Shown here: in pieces, positions 8,822 to 18,118 of the stretch | Layout: every line of letters begins with the position of its first letter | How positions within the stretch are numbered: position 1 is the stretch's first letter | From: Aggregatimonas sangjinii | GTDB lineage: Bacteria > Bacteroidota > Bacteroidia > Flavobacteriales > Flavobacteriaceae | Direction: 5' to 3' | Assembly: GCF_005943945.1 (NCBI RefSeq) | Contig: NZ_CP040710.1 | Location: 1,065,001 to 1,129,000 of the forward strand | DNA: 64,000 nucleotides | Translations under genes and position numbers: made by a program | The notes under the pieces: model-generated | What the model saw: only the letters and a program-made list of their open reading frames with translations | The model's database searches: none | Told to the model about the DNA's origin: nothing

Positions 8822-10531
8822 ATGAAAAAACGATTACAGAGTGTGGGATTGAATATCCTAAGAAACGGTATGGCTTTGGTCATGTTAATGCTTGCCTTTA
8901 ATTGCAGCAAGGATGAGATAGCTCAAGAAGAGGAATTTTTAGTGGCCAGGGCCGTGAGTATTCCCAGTGGCTCGGCCATTACCATTCAGGCAGAGAATTA
9001 TGATAATATGAGTGGAGTGCGCACTCAGGGCACCTCTGATTCCGGTGGTGGACTCAACGTAGGATGGATAGATACGGGAGATTACCTTGAATATGATATC
9101 AATGTTTCCAGTTCGGGAAGTTATAAGTTCGAATTTAGGGTCGCTTCCAATTCCAATAATTCAAAATTTGATTTTTTTCAAAACAATACCAAATTATCCA
9201 ACGTGAACAAGGCGACCACCGGAGGTTGGCAAAATTGGACTACCACCTCGAAAACCGTCAATTTATCTTCGGGCAACAGTAAACTTAAAATACTTGCTAC
9301 GGGCAGTGGTTGGAATATCAATTGGATAAAGATTACACCCCAAGGCAGTGGTGGTTCGTGCTCGACAAATTTGGCAATAGGCAAGAATGCCGAGCAATCG
9401 ACGACCGCTTATGGCGGTTCTGCGGCAAGAGCTATCGATGGCAATACTTCCGGCGTATGGTCGCAAAGCAGCGTTACCCACACCTCCAGTTCGTATCGCC
9501 CGTGGTGGCAGGTGCAATTGGGGTCCGATTATAACATCGGTGACATTAAAATATGGAATAGGACCGATTGCTGCACCGGTAGACTGAATAATTTCGATGT
9601 TTTCGTATACAATTCAGTCGGTACGCTCGTGCATAAGTCTACCATAACCGCTACTCCGAGTCCGTCGGTGACGGTCCGTACTGGTGGCGTAAGGGGGTCT
9701 AGGGTGCGTATCAAGTTGAAAGGTACCAATGCATTGTCCTTGGCAGAGGTTCAGGTTTTCGAAAGCAATGGCGACGACGGTGGCGGTGGCGGAACGGCCA
9801 GTATCCCCTCTGACTTAATGGAGAATTGCAACCAATGGAAAATTACTTATCCCGATGGATCGGAAGACAAGACTTTGTGTGGTGAAGGTAATAATGAGTA
9901 TTTCTTCGTAAACGGAAGTAAAAACGGAATCGTATTTAAGGCTCCGATACGAAGCAACAATGGCACTACGCCGAATTCGGATTATGTGCGTTCCGAATTA
10001 CGAGAGCGTACGCCGGATGGAAAGTCCGACGTGTATTGGACTACCTCCGGAACCAACGTTGTTTACGTGAAACAAGCGATTACCAATCTGCCGATTGTAA
10101 AAGATCATTTGGTCGCTACCCAGATTCATGGGAACAAGAGCGACGGAATCGATGATGCCATGGTGTTACGGCTCGAAGGGAAGAAACTTTTCCTAAGTTT
10201 TAACGGCGGTAAATTGCGAAGCGATTTGACAATCAAGACCAATTACAATCTCGGTACGACACATGAGGTGATTTTTGAGGTCAAAAATGGAAAACACTAC
10301 TGTTACTACAGTGAAGACGGAAATCTTAAAAACGCATATGCCAGCGGGAACGCTTCGGCTTATCTCGTAAAGGACGGGAGTAATTCTTTTGTCATGGACA
10401 GAAGTTATGGAGAGGCCTATTTTAAAATAGGGAACTATACCCAAAGTAATGCTGAAAGAGAAGGCGGTCAAACGGGAAATTCCAACAACTACGGCGAGGT
10501 TTTAGTGTACGACTTCTATGTGACGCACTAA
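8822..10531 (+). CDS. Three-module alginate lyase lipoprotein: CBM6, F-type lectin-like domain, PL7
   Basis: A 569-residue protein. A lipobox-like AFNC gives lipidated Cys28, followed by SKDE, which fits surface export. Residues about 45-172 form a CBM6 beta-sandwich (QAENYD, GWIDTGDYLEY, NINWIKI). Residues about 182-312 match the F-type lectin/fucolectin domain (AIDGNT, SVTHT, PWWQVQLG, NRTDCC.GR). A Gly-rich linker leads to the PL7 catalytic domain, with RSELRE at about 390, QIHG at 434 and YFKIGNYTQ at 533. In PL7 the QIH form is usually associated with acceptance of guluronate-containing alginate. It would cleave alginate by beta-elimination at the cell surface. No SusC/SusD pair is adjacent. 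Confidence 0.9.
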   Translation: MKKRLQSVGLNILRNGMALVMLMLAFNCSKDEIAQEEEFLVARAVSIPSGSAITIQAENYDNMSGVRTQGTSDSGGGLNVGWIDTGDYLEYDINVSSSGSYKFEFRVASNSNNSKFDFFQNNTKLSNVNKATTGGWQNWTTTSKTVNLSSGNSKLKILATGSGWNINWIKITPQGSGGSCSTNLAIGKNAEQSTTAYGGSAARAIDGNTSGVWSQSSVTHTSSSYRPWWQVQLGSDYNIGDIKIWNRTDCCTGRLNNFDVFVYNSVGTLVHKSTITATPSPSVTVRTGGVRGSRVRIKLKGTNALSLAEVQVFESNGDDGGGGGTASIPSDLMENCNQWKITYPDGSEDKTLCGEGNNEYFFVNGSKNGIVFKAPIRSNNGTTPNSDYVRSELRERTPDGKSDVYWTTSGTNVVYVKQAITNLPIVKDHLVATQIHGNKSDGIDDAMVLRLEGKKLFLSFNGGKLRSDLTIKTNYNLGTTHEVIFEVKNGKHYCYYSEDGNLKNAYASGNASAYLVKDGSNSFVMDRSYGEAYFKIGNYTQSNAEREGGQTGNSNNYGEVLVYDFYVTH

Positions 10532-10593
10532 GCTTCGGACAAGCCCGATTTCTACAAAACGATAATCACTAGAAATATTTACGACCATTAACA

Positions 10594-10629
10594 ACGAAAA
10601 GCCCTTGAAATTTCAAGGGTTTTTTTCGT
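10594..10629 (+). terminator. Terminator between the alginate lyase and thrC
   Basis: An 18-bp perfect palindrome (CCCTTGAAATTTCAAGGG, 10602-10619) is extended by ACGAAAA / TTTTCGT and followed by seven T on the plus strand. A four-T run on the other strand may let it also end the thr operon. Confidence 0.85.
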
Positions 10630-10674
10630 TTCTTTTCCTAATGAAATACAGTTTTACTGAATGGTCACCAAAGG

Positions 10675-11967
10675 TCAATTGAATAGAAATTTCTTGAGGT
10701 CTTCGTACGTTTTTATCCGAATCGATTTCTTGGTCTTCCCCATTACCCTTTGAATTTGGGAAGGAATAGCAAGCTTTTCCGGTATGGTTGCCTCAACAAC
10801 ATCCAAAAACTTTACCGGATGCGCGGTTTCTAAAAAAATACCGTATACCTCCGGGTTGGTTTCTTGGTATTTTTTCAGTCCTAGATAGCCAACGGCACCA
10901 TGGGGGTCTGTGATGTATCTTGAGGACGAATAAATGGTTTTCATGGCTTCACGAGTTTGTTCATCGGTAAAGGCAAACGAGGAAAGCTGTTCTGTCAAAG
11001 CCTGGAAATTATCAGCAAAGAGGTGTCTAATGCGTATAAAGTTACTGGGGTCCCCTACGTCCATGGCATTTGATATGGTCGCTGTTGACGGCTTGGGCAG
11101 ATACTTCCCGGTTTTCATAAATTCCGGTACCGTATCGTTTACATTGGTGGATGCCACAAAATGTTTCACGGGCATGCCCAGTTTTTGAGCGACCAATCCT
11201 GCGCAAATGTTTCCGAAGTTTCCACTCGGTACGGAGAAAACGATTTCTTTCCCCTGTGATTTTACTTGTTTGTAGGCGAATAGGAAGTAGAATAATTGTG
11301 GCAACCAACGGGCTACGTTTATGGAGTTGGCTGAAGTCAATTGCATATTTTGCAGCAGCTCTTCGTCCAGAAAGGCGGTTTTGACCATTTTTTGACAATC
11401 ATCAAAAGTACCATCTACCTCAAGAGCTGTAATATTTTGACCTAAAGTCGTCAATTGGCGTTCTTGAATATCACTAACTTTTCCGCTAGGGTACAGGATA
11501 ACGACATTGACCCCTTCTACGCCCAGAAATCCGTTTGCAACGGCACCGCCCGTGTCCCCGGAAGTAGCGACCAAAACAGTCACTTCATTGGTGGATTCTT
11601 TCGAAAAGTATCCCAGGCAATTGGCCATAAAGCGCGCACCGACATCCTTAAAAGCCATGGTTGGCCCATGAAAAAGCTCTAAGGTCGCCACATTGCTTTC
11701 AATTTCCACAACGGGAAAATCGAAGTCCAGCACGTTCGTCAAAATCTCCCTTAATTTCTCGTTGGGAATATCATCGCTCACAAATTGATGAATGGCATTG
11801 AATGCGATTTCCTGATGCGATAAATCCTCTATTCCATCAAAAAAGGATGTAGGCAAGGGAGTAATACGTTGTGGAAAGTATAAGCCACGATCTGGAGCGA
11901 TACCTTTTATGACGGCATCTTTAAAGGATGCTTTAGGGGCTTGTTTATTAAGGCTGTAGAAGTTCAA
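10675..11967 (-). CDS. thrC: Threonine synthase
   Basis: A 430-residue PLP enzyme that converts O-phosphohomoserine to threonine. The PLP-lysine region reads HGPTMAFKDVGARFM, followed by VATSGDTGGAVANGF and the phosphate-binding PSGNFGNICAG. Length matches bacterial type I enzymes. No ATG is available at the expected N-terminus; the gene appears to start at a TTG (11967) encoding MNFYSLNKQAP. It is the third gene of the minus-strand thrA-thrB-thrC operon, 130 bp downstream of thrB; that gap contains no terminator I can see. Confidence 0.96.
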   Translation of the reverse strand: MNFYSLNKQAPKASFKDAVIKGIAPDRGLYFPQRITPLPTSFFDGIEDLSHQEIAFNAIHQFVSDDIPNEKLREILTNVLDFDFPVVEIESNVATLELFHGPTMAFKDVGARFMANCLGYFSKESTNEVTVLVATSGDTGGAVANGFLGVEGVNVVILYPSGKVSDIQERQLTTLGQNITALEVDGTFDDCQKMVKTAFLDEELLQNMQLTSANSINVARWLPQLFYFLFAYKQVKSQGKEIVFSVPSGNFGNICAGLVAQKLGMPVKHFVASTNVNDTVPEFMKTGKYLPKPSTATISNAMDVGDPSNFIRIRHLFADNFQALTEQLSSFAFTDEQTREAMKTIYSSSRYITDPHGAVGYLGLKKYQETNPEVYGIFLETAHPVKFLDVVEATIPEKLAIPSQIQRVMGKTKKSIRIKTYEDLKKFLFN

Positions 11968-12097
11968 TTTTTTTAATTTATAGTTTGATAATCTTGCGTT
12001 GTGAAACGTATCGCTCTTCTCCGTACTACCCGGTAACCTAGCTTTAGTGGAGTAATTAAATAGGGTTACACTGAGCTAAAAGAGGTTCACTGAGTTT

Positions 12098-13024
12098 TTA
12101 TGATGAAATACTCCGCACCCCATCTAAATTTATCTTAGACACATGAACATCGTAATCGATTCCGATATTTTGATAGATTTCCCTCATCGCATTTCCAACC
12201 TTGACGGCTTTTTCCTCCCCTTTGCTCAAGGCAAAAATGGAAGGACCGGAACCCGATATGCCACATCCTAAAGCACCAGCTTCTATTGCGGCTATTTTCA
12301 CTTCATCGAAGCCGGGAATCAGAATCGATCGAATCGGTTCTACAATATAATCGACCAACGAGCGGCCTATCAAGTCATAATCATTGGTAAAAAGCCCGGC
12401 TACCAGTCCACCCACATTACCCCATTGTTTGATACCGTCTGCCAAAGTAATCTTGGTCTTCAAAATCTTTCTGGAATCGGAGGTCTTCACTTCTATCTGT
12501 GGGTGTATTACCGTTGCAAATAATTCAGACGGACTTGGTATTGGAACAATGTCTAACGGTTCGTACCCGCGCACCAGCGTAAAACCGCCGAATAGGGCAG
12601 GGGCCACGTTGTCGGCATGGGAAACCCCACTGGCCAAACGCTCCCCTTCCATAGCGAACTGTACCAATTCTAATTTTGAAAAGGGATTTCCCAGTAGTTC
12701 GTTCATCGCCCAAACGGCTCCTGTGGAACTTGCGGCACTGCTTCCGATTCCACTGCCAGCTTTTATTTTTTTATAGATTTCGATTTCGAAACCACCGGAA
12801 TAGTCGCTCGCGGCAAGCAAAGCCAAACCTGCGACTCCGGCCACATTTTGAAGGGTTTCCATGGGCAGGTTCTGCCCCTCCAATCTAGTGATGCGAATCC
12901 CGTTTTCAGAGGTTTTACGAATGACCATTTCATCCCCTACCGAATCTAGGGCGACGCCAAGCACATCAAACCCGCAAGAAATGTTGGCGATGGTTGCCGG
13001 ACAAAAAACTTTGATCTCTTTCAT
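12098..13024 (-). CDS. thrB: Homoserine kinase
   Basis: A 308-residue GHMP kinase that phosphorylates homoserine. The ATP-binding motif is KIKAGSGIGSSAASSTGAVWA near residue 85; the N-terminal FCPATIANISCGFDVLG and C-terminal ALGCGISGSGPSIFAL motifs are also present. Its position between thrA and thrC confirms the pathway. It starts at an ATG at 13024, 128 bp after the thrA stop. Confidence 0.96.
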   Translation of the reverse strand: MKEIKVFCPATIANISCGFDVLGVALDSVGDEMVIRKTSENGIRITRLEGQNLPMETLQNVAGVAGLALLAASDYSGGFEIEIYKKIKAGSGIGSSAASSTGAVWAMNELLGNPFSKLELVQFAMEGERLASGVSHADNVAPALFGGFTLVRGYEPLDIVPIPSPSELFATVIHPQIEVKTSDSRKILKTKITLADGIKQWGNVGGLVAGLFTNDYDLIGRSLVDYIVEPIRSILIPGFDEVKIAAIEAGALGCGISGSGPSIFALSKGEEKAVKVGNAMREIYQNIGIDYDVHVSKINLDGVRSISS

Positions 13025-13152
13025 TTTTACTGTAATTGGTAGCGCAGCGTGGCAATCTGTTGCATCTCAATCCTTAATTTGAACAAATTACCTGGTCGCT
13101 TTCAACGTTCTAGGTTTGTTCACTATTGGTCGTCACCTTGCGAATACTGGAC

Positions 13153-15597
13153 CTAAAAATTCCCTATCCGAATAATATCGGCAAAAATTCCGGATGCCGT
13201 CACGTCGGCCCCAGCACCTGCCCCTTTAATGATCATTGGTTGGTTCGGGTACCGTTCCGTATAGAACAGTACAATGTTGTCACTTCCCTCGAGATTGTAG
13301 AAGTCGTGCCCTTTGGGAATTTGTTGCAGACCTACACTGGCCTTCCCGTTTTCGAACTGTGCTACGTACTTTAATTTACTATTCGCTTCGGCGGCTGTCT
13401 TGTATAATTTTTGAAAGGCCGCTTCGTTCTTCTTTAGCGAGGCGAAAAACTCGGTGTTATTTTTGGTGGCAAGACTTTCCTTTGGCAGGAAGGAATTATT
13501 TGCAATGTCCTCTATCTCCAGCTCGTTTCCGCTCTCCCGAGCCAAAATTAGAATTTTTCGCATCACATCTACCCCGCTTAAATCAATTTTCGGGTCGGGC
13601 TCGGTATATCCTTCTTCCTGTGCCTGTTTGACCACATCATGAAACGTGGTTTGGTCATTAAAATTATTGAATACAAAATTGAGACTCCCGGATAGTACCG
13701 CCTGAATTTTCAACACTTTGTCTCCGGATACGATCAGATGTTTCAAGGTGTCTATTATCGGTAAGCCCGCACCGACATTGGTCTCGAATAAAAAAGGCGC
13801 ATTGTATTTGCGCGCCAATTGTTTCAATTCGCTGTAATTTTCAAAAGCGGAAGAACAAGCAATTTTATTGCAGGTCACTACCGAAATACTGTTTCTTAAA
13901 TAGGTGTTGTAGGTTTCCGAAACTTCTGAACTGGCCGTATTGTCAACGAAAATACTATTGCGGTAATTAAGTTCCTTTACGCGGGACATAAATTTCTCTC
14001 GGTTTGCTTTCTCACCATTGTTCAACTGCTCTTCCCAATACTTTAGAGGAATGCCACTCTCATCAAAAATCATTTTGCGGGAGTTTGACATACCGATAAT
14101 ACGGATGTTCAATTTTAGATTATCCTTAAGGTATTTTTTTTGTTGGTGTACCTGCTTTAAGAACTTTGAACCCACATTGCCCACACCCATTACAAAGAGG
14201 TTCAACTGCTTTATGTTTTCCTCGAAGAATTCCTCATGTAGGGCGTTCAGCGCTTTTTTTACGTCGCTTTTGTCGATGACCGCAGATATATTCCGTTCTG
14301 AGGCGCCTTGCGCAATGACCCTAATATTTACATTGTTTCTTCCTAGGGTACTGAACATTTTTCCGCTAAGCCCTTGATGACTTTTCATGTTGTCACCCAC
14401 AAGGGCGATTATGGCAAGATTTTTCTCGGAAATAACGGGCTGAATCTTCCCACGCTCAATTTCATACTCAAATGCTGCATTTACCACTGCTACAGCCTTC
14501 TCGATATCGGCATCCGAAATGCCCACGCAGATCGAGTGCTCAGAAGATGCCTGGGTAATCAGGACCACGCTGATTTCTGCCTGTGAAAGCACTTCGAAAA
14601 AGCGTTTTGATATTCCCGGAATACCGACCATGCCCGGGCCTTCCAATGATAGAAGTGCGATGTTCTCAATGTGGCTGATACCGCGAACACTTTTTCCTTT
14701 TTCGTTTTGGGTCTTCGTGATCAAGGTTCCTTCAGCCTCGGGTTCAAACGTATTTTTGATAACGATATTGATATCTTTTGCCAAAACGGGCTGGATGGTC
14801 GGCGAGTAAAGGACCTTGGCCCCAAAGTGTGAGAGCTCCATTGCTTCCTCATAAGAAATATGCGGGATGGCCCTTGCTTGCTTTACGAGTTTGGGATTGG
14901 CCGTGAACATGCCACTTACATCCGTCCAAATCTGTAATTCAGTGGCTTGTACCGCTGCTGCGATGATGGCGGAGGAGTAATCTGAACCGCCTCTTCCCAA
15001 GGTGGTGGCGTTTCCGTTCTCGGAGGAGGCAATGAATCCGCCTAGCACAATGGTGCTTTCAGGTACCTTTTTAAAAAACGCACGGCAATTGCTATCGGTT
15101 TTGCTAAAATCGACAGCCGCTTTTCCGTATACTTCGTTGGTGATGATGAGTTCCCGACTGTCCTTATATACTGCATTCATTCCATCGGAAATAAAATACT
15201 CGCTGATGATGAAAGAGGACAGTAGTTCCCCAAAACTGACGATTTTATCCGAGAGTTTCGGGGTGATTTCCCCTATTAAAAAAGCCCCTTCGAGAAGGGT
15301 TTCTAAAGTGTTCAGCTCACTTTTAATCCTGCTGAGCACTCTACTCTGCCGCTTGATCGGGATGAGTTCCTTGATGGTTTTGATATGCCTATCCTCTATT
15401 TTCTTCAAGATGCTCGCGTAGGCATCCAGTTGTTTTGACGCCAAGGAAGCACTTTCAATTAAAAGATCCGTCACACCACCAAGGGCAGACACCACGACTA
15501 CGGTCTTACCTTTTTTTAGCTGGCCGACGATGTCTTTTACTAAGGATATATTTTTTGAATTGGCTACGGAAGTACCTCCGAATTTTAAAACTTGCAT
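13153..15597 (-). CDS. thrA: Bifunctional aspartokinase / homoserine dehydrogenase
   Basis: An 814-residue fusion that catalyses the first and third steps of the aspartate-to-threonine pathway. Residues 1 to about 280 are the aspartokinase (KFGGTSVANS at the N-terminus, GRGGSDYSSAI at about 206). Two ACT regulatory segments follow (about 310-460), then homoserine dehydrogenase (VMGVGNVGSKFLKQ at about 472; NVGAGLPIIDTLKH and SGSLNFVFN further on). The ACT repeats make threonine feedback likely. It is the first structural gene of the operon and lies 69 bp downstream of a Thr-rich leader ORF. Confidence 0.96.
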   Translation of the reverse strand: MQVLKFGGTSVANSKNISLVKDIVGQLKKGKTVVVVSALGGVTDLLIESASLASKQLDAYASILKKIEDRHIKTIKELIPIKRQSRVLSRIKSELNTLETLLEGAFLIGEITPKLSDKIVSFGELLSSFIISEYFISDGMNAVYKDSRELIITNEVYGKAAVDFSKTDSNCRAFFKKVPESTIVLGGFIASSENGNATTLGRGGSDYSSAIIAAAVQATELQIWTDVSGMFTANPKLVKQARAIPHISYEEAMELSHFGAKVLYSPTIQPVLAKDINIVIKNTFEPEAEGTLITKTQNEKGKSVRGISHIENIALLSLEGPGMVGIPGISKRFFEVLSQAEISVVLITQASSEHSICVGISDADIEKAVAVVNAAFEYEIERGKIQPVISEKNLAIIALVGDNMKSHQGLSGKMFSTLGRNNVNIRVIAQGASERNISAVIDKSDVKKALNALHEEFFEENIKQLNLFVMGVGNVGSKFLKQVHQQKKYLKDNLKLNIRIIGMSNSRKMIFDESGIPLKYWEEQLNNGEKANREKFMSRVKELNYRNSIFVDNTASSEVSETYNTYLRNSISVVTCNKIACSSAFENYSELKQLARKYNAPFLFETNVGAGLPIIDTLKHLIVSGDKVLKIQAVLSGSLNFVFNNFNDQTTFHDVVKQAQEEGYTEPDPKIDLSGVDVMRKILILARESGNELEIEDIANNSFLPKESLATKNNTEFFASLKKNEAAFQKLYKTAAEANSKLKYVAQFENGKASVGLQQIPKGHDFYNLEGSDNIVLFYTERYPNQPMIIKGAGAGADVTASGIFADIIRIGNF

Positions 15598-15666
15598 ACG
15601 TTGTGTAAATTGGATAAACCTTTAGTGGAAGGGCGATAAATCGCGAGGACGGATAATAATAGTCGA

Positions 15667-15750
15667 TTACCCCAAAGGGGTAGTGGTACCGGAGAAAGTA
15701 CGACCATTTGTAATGGTAGTTAAAGAAGGTCTTTTGTCTGTTGGTATCAT
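15667..15750 (-). CDS. Threonine operon leader peptide (thrL-like), 27 aa
   Basis: A 27-codon ORF runs from ATG at 15750 to TAA at 15667. Its product has eight Thr and two Ile, including LTTIT and GTTT. A peptide this rich in the end product of the downstream operon is the hallmark of translation-coupled attenuation, as in E. coli thrL. It lies about 17-25 nt inside the transcript from the promoter at 15773-15803. The RNA can form ACCATT-ACA-AATGGT over the first Thr cluster and TACCCC-TTT-GGGGTA at the stop codon, plus GCGAT-TT-ATCGC downstream. I do not see a classical U-tract terminator, so the exact mechanism is open. Confidence 0.8.
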   Translation of the reverse strand: MIPTDKRPSLTTITNGRTFSGTTTPLG

Positions 15751-15772
15751 CTGCCTACGTACTTGTAAAACT

Positions 15773-15803
15773 CAAAAGTAGTACATTTAAGGCCCTAACC
15801 AAA
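15773..15803 (-). promoter_or_regulatory. Promoter of the thr operon
   Basis: On the minus strand, TTTG at 15803-15800 is followed by a 19-nt spacer and an exact TAnnTTTG box (TACTTTTG) at 15780-15773. Both elements match the Bacteroidetes primary sigma consensus. Transcription should begin near 15766 and first read the Thr-rich leader peptide. Confidence 0.8.
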
Positions 15804-15855
15804 TATTAGGAGCATTTTTCCGTAATCCGTACTATTCGCCCTTAAAAATTATTGA

Positions 15856-17418
15856 ATGAAAATTTTTTCCGCCCAACAGATTTACGCTGCTGATAAATTC
15901 ACGATCAAAAAACAGGAAATTACAAGCGATGCTCTGATGGAACGGGCTGCCGTTCAAATTTTTAACTGGATGCATATGCGCATGCAGGGAGCACCTGTAA
16001 AAATTCATCTGTTTTGTGGTATAGGCAATAACGGTGGCGATGGTATGGCCCTAGCGCGACATCTTCAGGAACATGGTTATCACATTGCCGTTTACGTAGT
16101 CAATTACAGCAAAAAACGTTCAGACGATTTTCTCTTGAATCTAGAACGGCTCAAAGAACGCAAGGTATGGCCTGAATTTTTGGATTCTGGAAGTGAATTT
16201 CCAGAAATCGGACGGGATGATATTATAGTGGACGCCATATTCGGAATCGGTTTGAACAGACCTGCGGATGATTGGGTGGTGCGATTAATTCAGCATTTAC
16301 ATGCTAGTCAGGCCTTTATACTTTCAGTGGATATTCCTTCGGGACTCTTTATGGATAAGGGTGTTCAAAATCCCGATGCGGTCATAAAGGCGAATTTCGT
16401 TCTCAGTTTTCAAGCGCCCAAATTGCCGTTTTTTCTTCCTGGAACGGGTATCTACTTGAATGAATGGGAAGTATTGGATATCGGCCTAGACCCCGAATAT
16501 TTAACCAACACCGAAACCGATTATGAACTCAGCGGTAAGAACGAGGTCTTGCCTTTATACATCCCGAGGGAAAAGTTCAGCCATAAAGGCACCTACGGAC
16601 ATGCCTTGGTGGTCGGAGGAAGCAAAGGAAAGATCGGAGCGGTACACTCGGCCTCGAAGGCTTGTCTTGTAACCGGGGCCGGTCTGGTCACCGCCTATGT
16701 TCCGGAATGTGGAGTCTTACCGTTACAGACCAATCTTCCGGAAACCATGGTGATAGCGGACGAAGGGGTGGACGTCCTTAACAAAATAAAGTATGATATC
16801 GAACCAAAGGTTATCGCCATAGGTATTGGAATGGGGCAGGAAGTAAGCACTATACAAGCTTTCACCACATTTCTAGATGAGAACAAATCACCCTTGGTCA
16901 TTGATGCCGATGCGCTGAATATTTTGGCCACTAACAAAGCACTTCTTAAAAGGCTTCCAAAAGAATCGGTGTTAACGCCACATCCGAAGGAACTGGAGCG
17001 CTTGATCGGAAAGTGGAAAGATGATTTTGACAAACTAAAAAAAGCAAAGGCGTTCTCGAAAAAATACGCTTGTGTTTTAATCATTAAAGGCGCCCATAGT
17101 ATTGTCATTTATGACGGTAAGGGGTATGTAAACACCACCGGAAATCCAGGTATGGCCACCGCGGGTAGTGGTGATGTACTTACCGGGGTAGTAACCGGCC
17201 TCGTCGCCCAAGGATACTCGCCTTTAAAAGCAGCGGTTTTTGGAACGTATCTGCACGGTCGTGCCGGTGATATTGCGGTCGAGCAGTCTGGCTATCAAGC
17301 TTTGACGGCCGGTGATATTTGTAATGCCATTGGCAAAGCGTTTATTGATTTGTTCGTGATTCCAAAACCTCCCGAGGTTCAGGAACAAGCGAAAGAATCC
17401 GAGCAGGAAAAGTCATAA
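15856..17418 (+). CDS. nnr: Bifunctional NAD(P)H-hydrate epimerase / ADP-dependent dehydratase
   Basis: A 520-residue repair enzyme that restores hydrated NAD(P)H. The N-terminal YjeF_N epimerase domain (1 to about 215) has GIGNNGGDGMALARHL and VDIPSG. The C-terminal ribokinase-like dehydratase (about 235-500) has KGTYGHALVVGGS, LTPHPKELERL and the nucleotide-binding NPGMATAGSGDVLTGVV. Domain order and length match E. coli Nnr. It is transcribed divergently from thrA and is monocistronic by spacing. Confidence 0.95.
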   Translation: MKIFSAQQIYAADKFTIKKQEITSDALMERAAVQIFNWMHMRMQGAPVKIHLFCGIGNNGGDGMALARHLQEHGYHIAVYVVNYSKKRSDDFLLNLERLKERKVWPEFLDSGSEFPEIGRDDIIVDAIFGIGLNRPADDWVVRLIQHLHASQAFILSVDIPSGLFMDKGVQNPDAVIKANFVLSFQAPKLPFFLPGTGIYLNEWEVLDIGLDPEYLTNTETDYELSGKNEVLPLYIPREKFSHKGTYGHALVVGGSKGKIGAVHSASKACLVTGAGLVTAYVPECGVLPLQTNLPETMVIADEGVDVLNKIKYDIEPKVIAIGIGMGQEVSTIQAFTTFLDENKSPLVIDADALNILATNKALLKRLPKESVLTPHPKELERLIGKWKDDFDKLKKAKAFSKKYACVLIIKGAHSIVIYDGKGYVNTTGNPGMATAGSGDVLTGVVTGLVAQGYSPLKAAVFGTYLHGRAGDIAVEQSGYQALTAGDICNAIGKAFIDLFVIPKPPEVQEQAKESEQEKS

Positions 17419-17420
17419 GA

Positions 17421-17822
17421 CTATTTCCCCTTCACCCGTCGCTTTACCCAAGCCAAGGCATTGTTGTATTCGATAAAGAATTTCATGGGCTTTTTATAGA
17501 AAAGCTTTTCAATCTTAAAGTTGTGCATATCCATCTCTTTAATCGATACTATGGCAAAAGCCTTGAGGTTATCCAATTCCCTGAGATAGGTGTAGATGGT
17601 GGGGTCTATGGCATAGGAGTACTTGCGGAGACTTATAAAACCAAAGTTCTTTTCGCGAAAGTGTATTTCGGAAATACCGATGATTTGGTATACTCGCTCT
17701 AGGGTCAATGTAATGCCCTCATTAAAGATAGCGACGATATAGTTGTCGAATACCTGTACCGTGCCAATATCCAATTGGTATTCGCGTACTATAATAGTCT
17801 TCTTGAATTTCCCCACTCCCAT
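17421..17822 (-). CDS. Conserved hypothetical protein, 133 aa
   Basis: I cannot assign a family with certainty. The protein is soluble, without signal peptide or membrane segment, and starts MGVGKFKKTIIVREYQLDIG. It alternates short beta strands and helices and has a basic C-terminus (WVKRRVKGK). The layout is reminiscent of small STAS- or SpoIIAA-like flavobacterial proteins, but no diagnostic motif is visible. It converges on nnr with 2 bp between the stop codons. Confidence 0.55.
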   Translation of the reverse strand: MGVGKFKKTIIVREYQLDIGTVQVFDNYIVAIFNEGITLTLERVYQIIGISEIHFREKNFGFISLRKYSYAIDPTIYTYLRELDNLKAFAIVSIKEMDMHNFKIEKLFYKKPMKFFIEYNNALAWVKRRVKGK

Positions 17823-18071
17823 ATATGTATTAACTGTGTCTCTGCGAACGAAAGTAGCGGTATAGGCACATCTTCTGCAAAATATTAGATTAAAGGCACT
17901 AATTTATCGGTAGCCCTGTTTTTTAGGAGGTTTTCCTAGCTTTCACTATTTGGGTGATATGAAAATTTGCTAAGGATTTGAAACAGCCATATGGCGGGCT
18001 GGACCGAGGTTCACGCGATAAGTCACTTTATGGTTCTGCCAAGAACGGCTCCGAACATTTGGGAAGAGGAC

Positions 18072-18099
18072 AAAAAAAGCCACACTTTCGTATGGCTTT
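18072..18099 (-). terminator. Terminator of clpC
   Basis: On the minus strand the hairpin AAAGCCAtAC-GAAA-GTgTGGCTTT is followed by a run of T (A-run at 18072-18078 on the plus strand). It lies 20 bp past the clpC stop codon. Confidence 0.8.
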
Positions 18100-18118
18100 G
18101 CATTTTCAATTGATTTTA

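Noticed and set aside
17650-17672. Additional copy of the iterated palindrome near 17661 (and 24662)
   Set aside because: Only the inner TTTCGCGAAAG is present; the flanking C/G arms that define the island copies are missing, so these are treated as chance.
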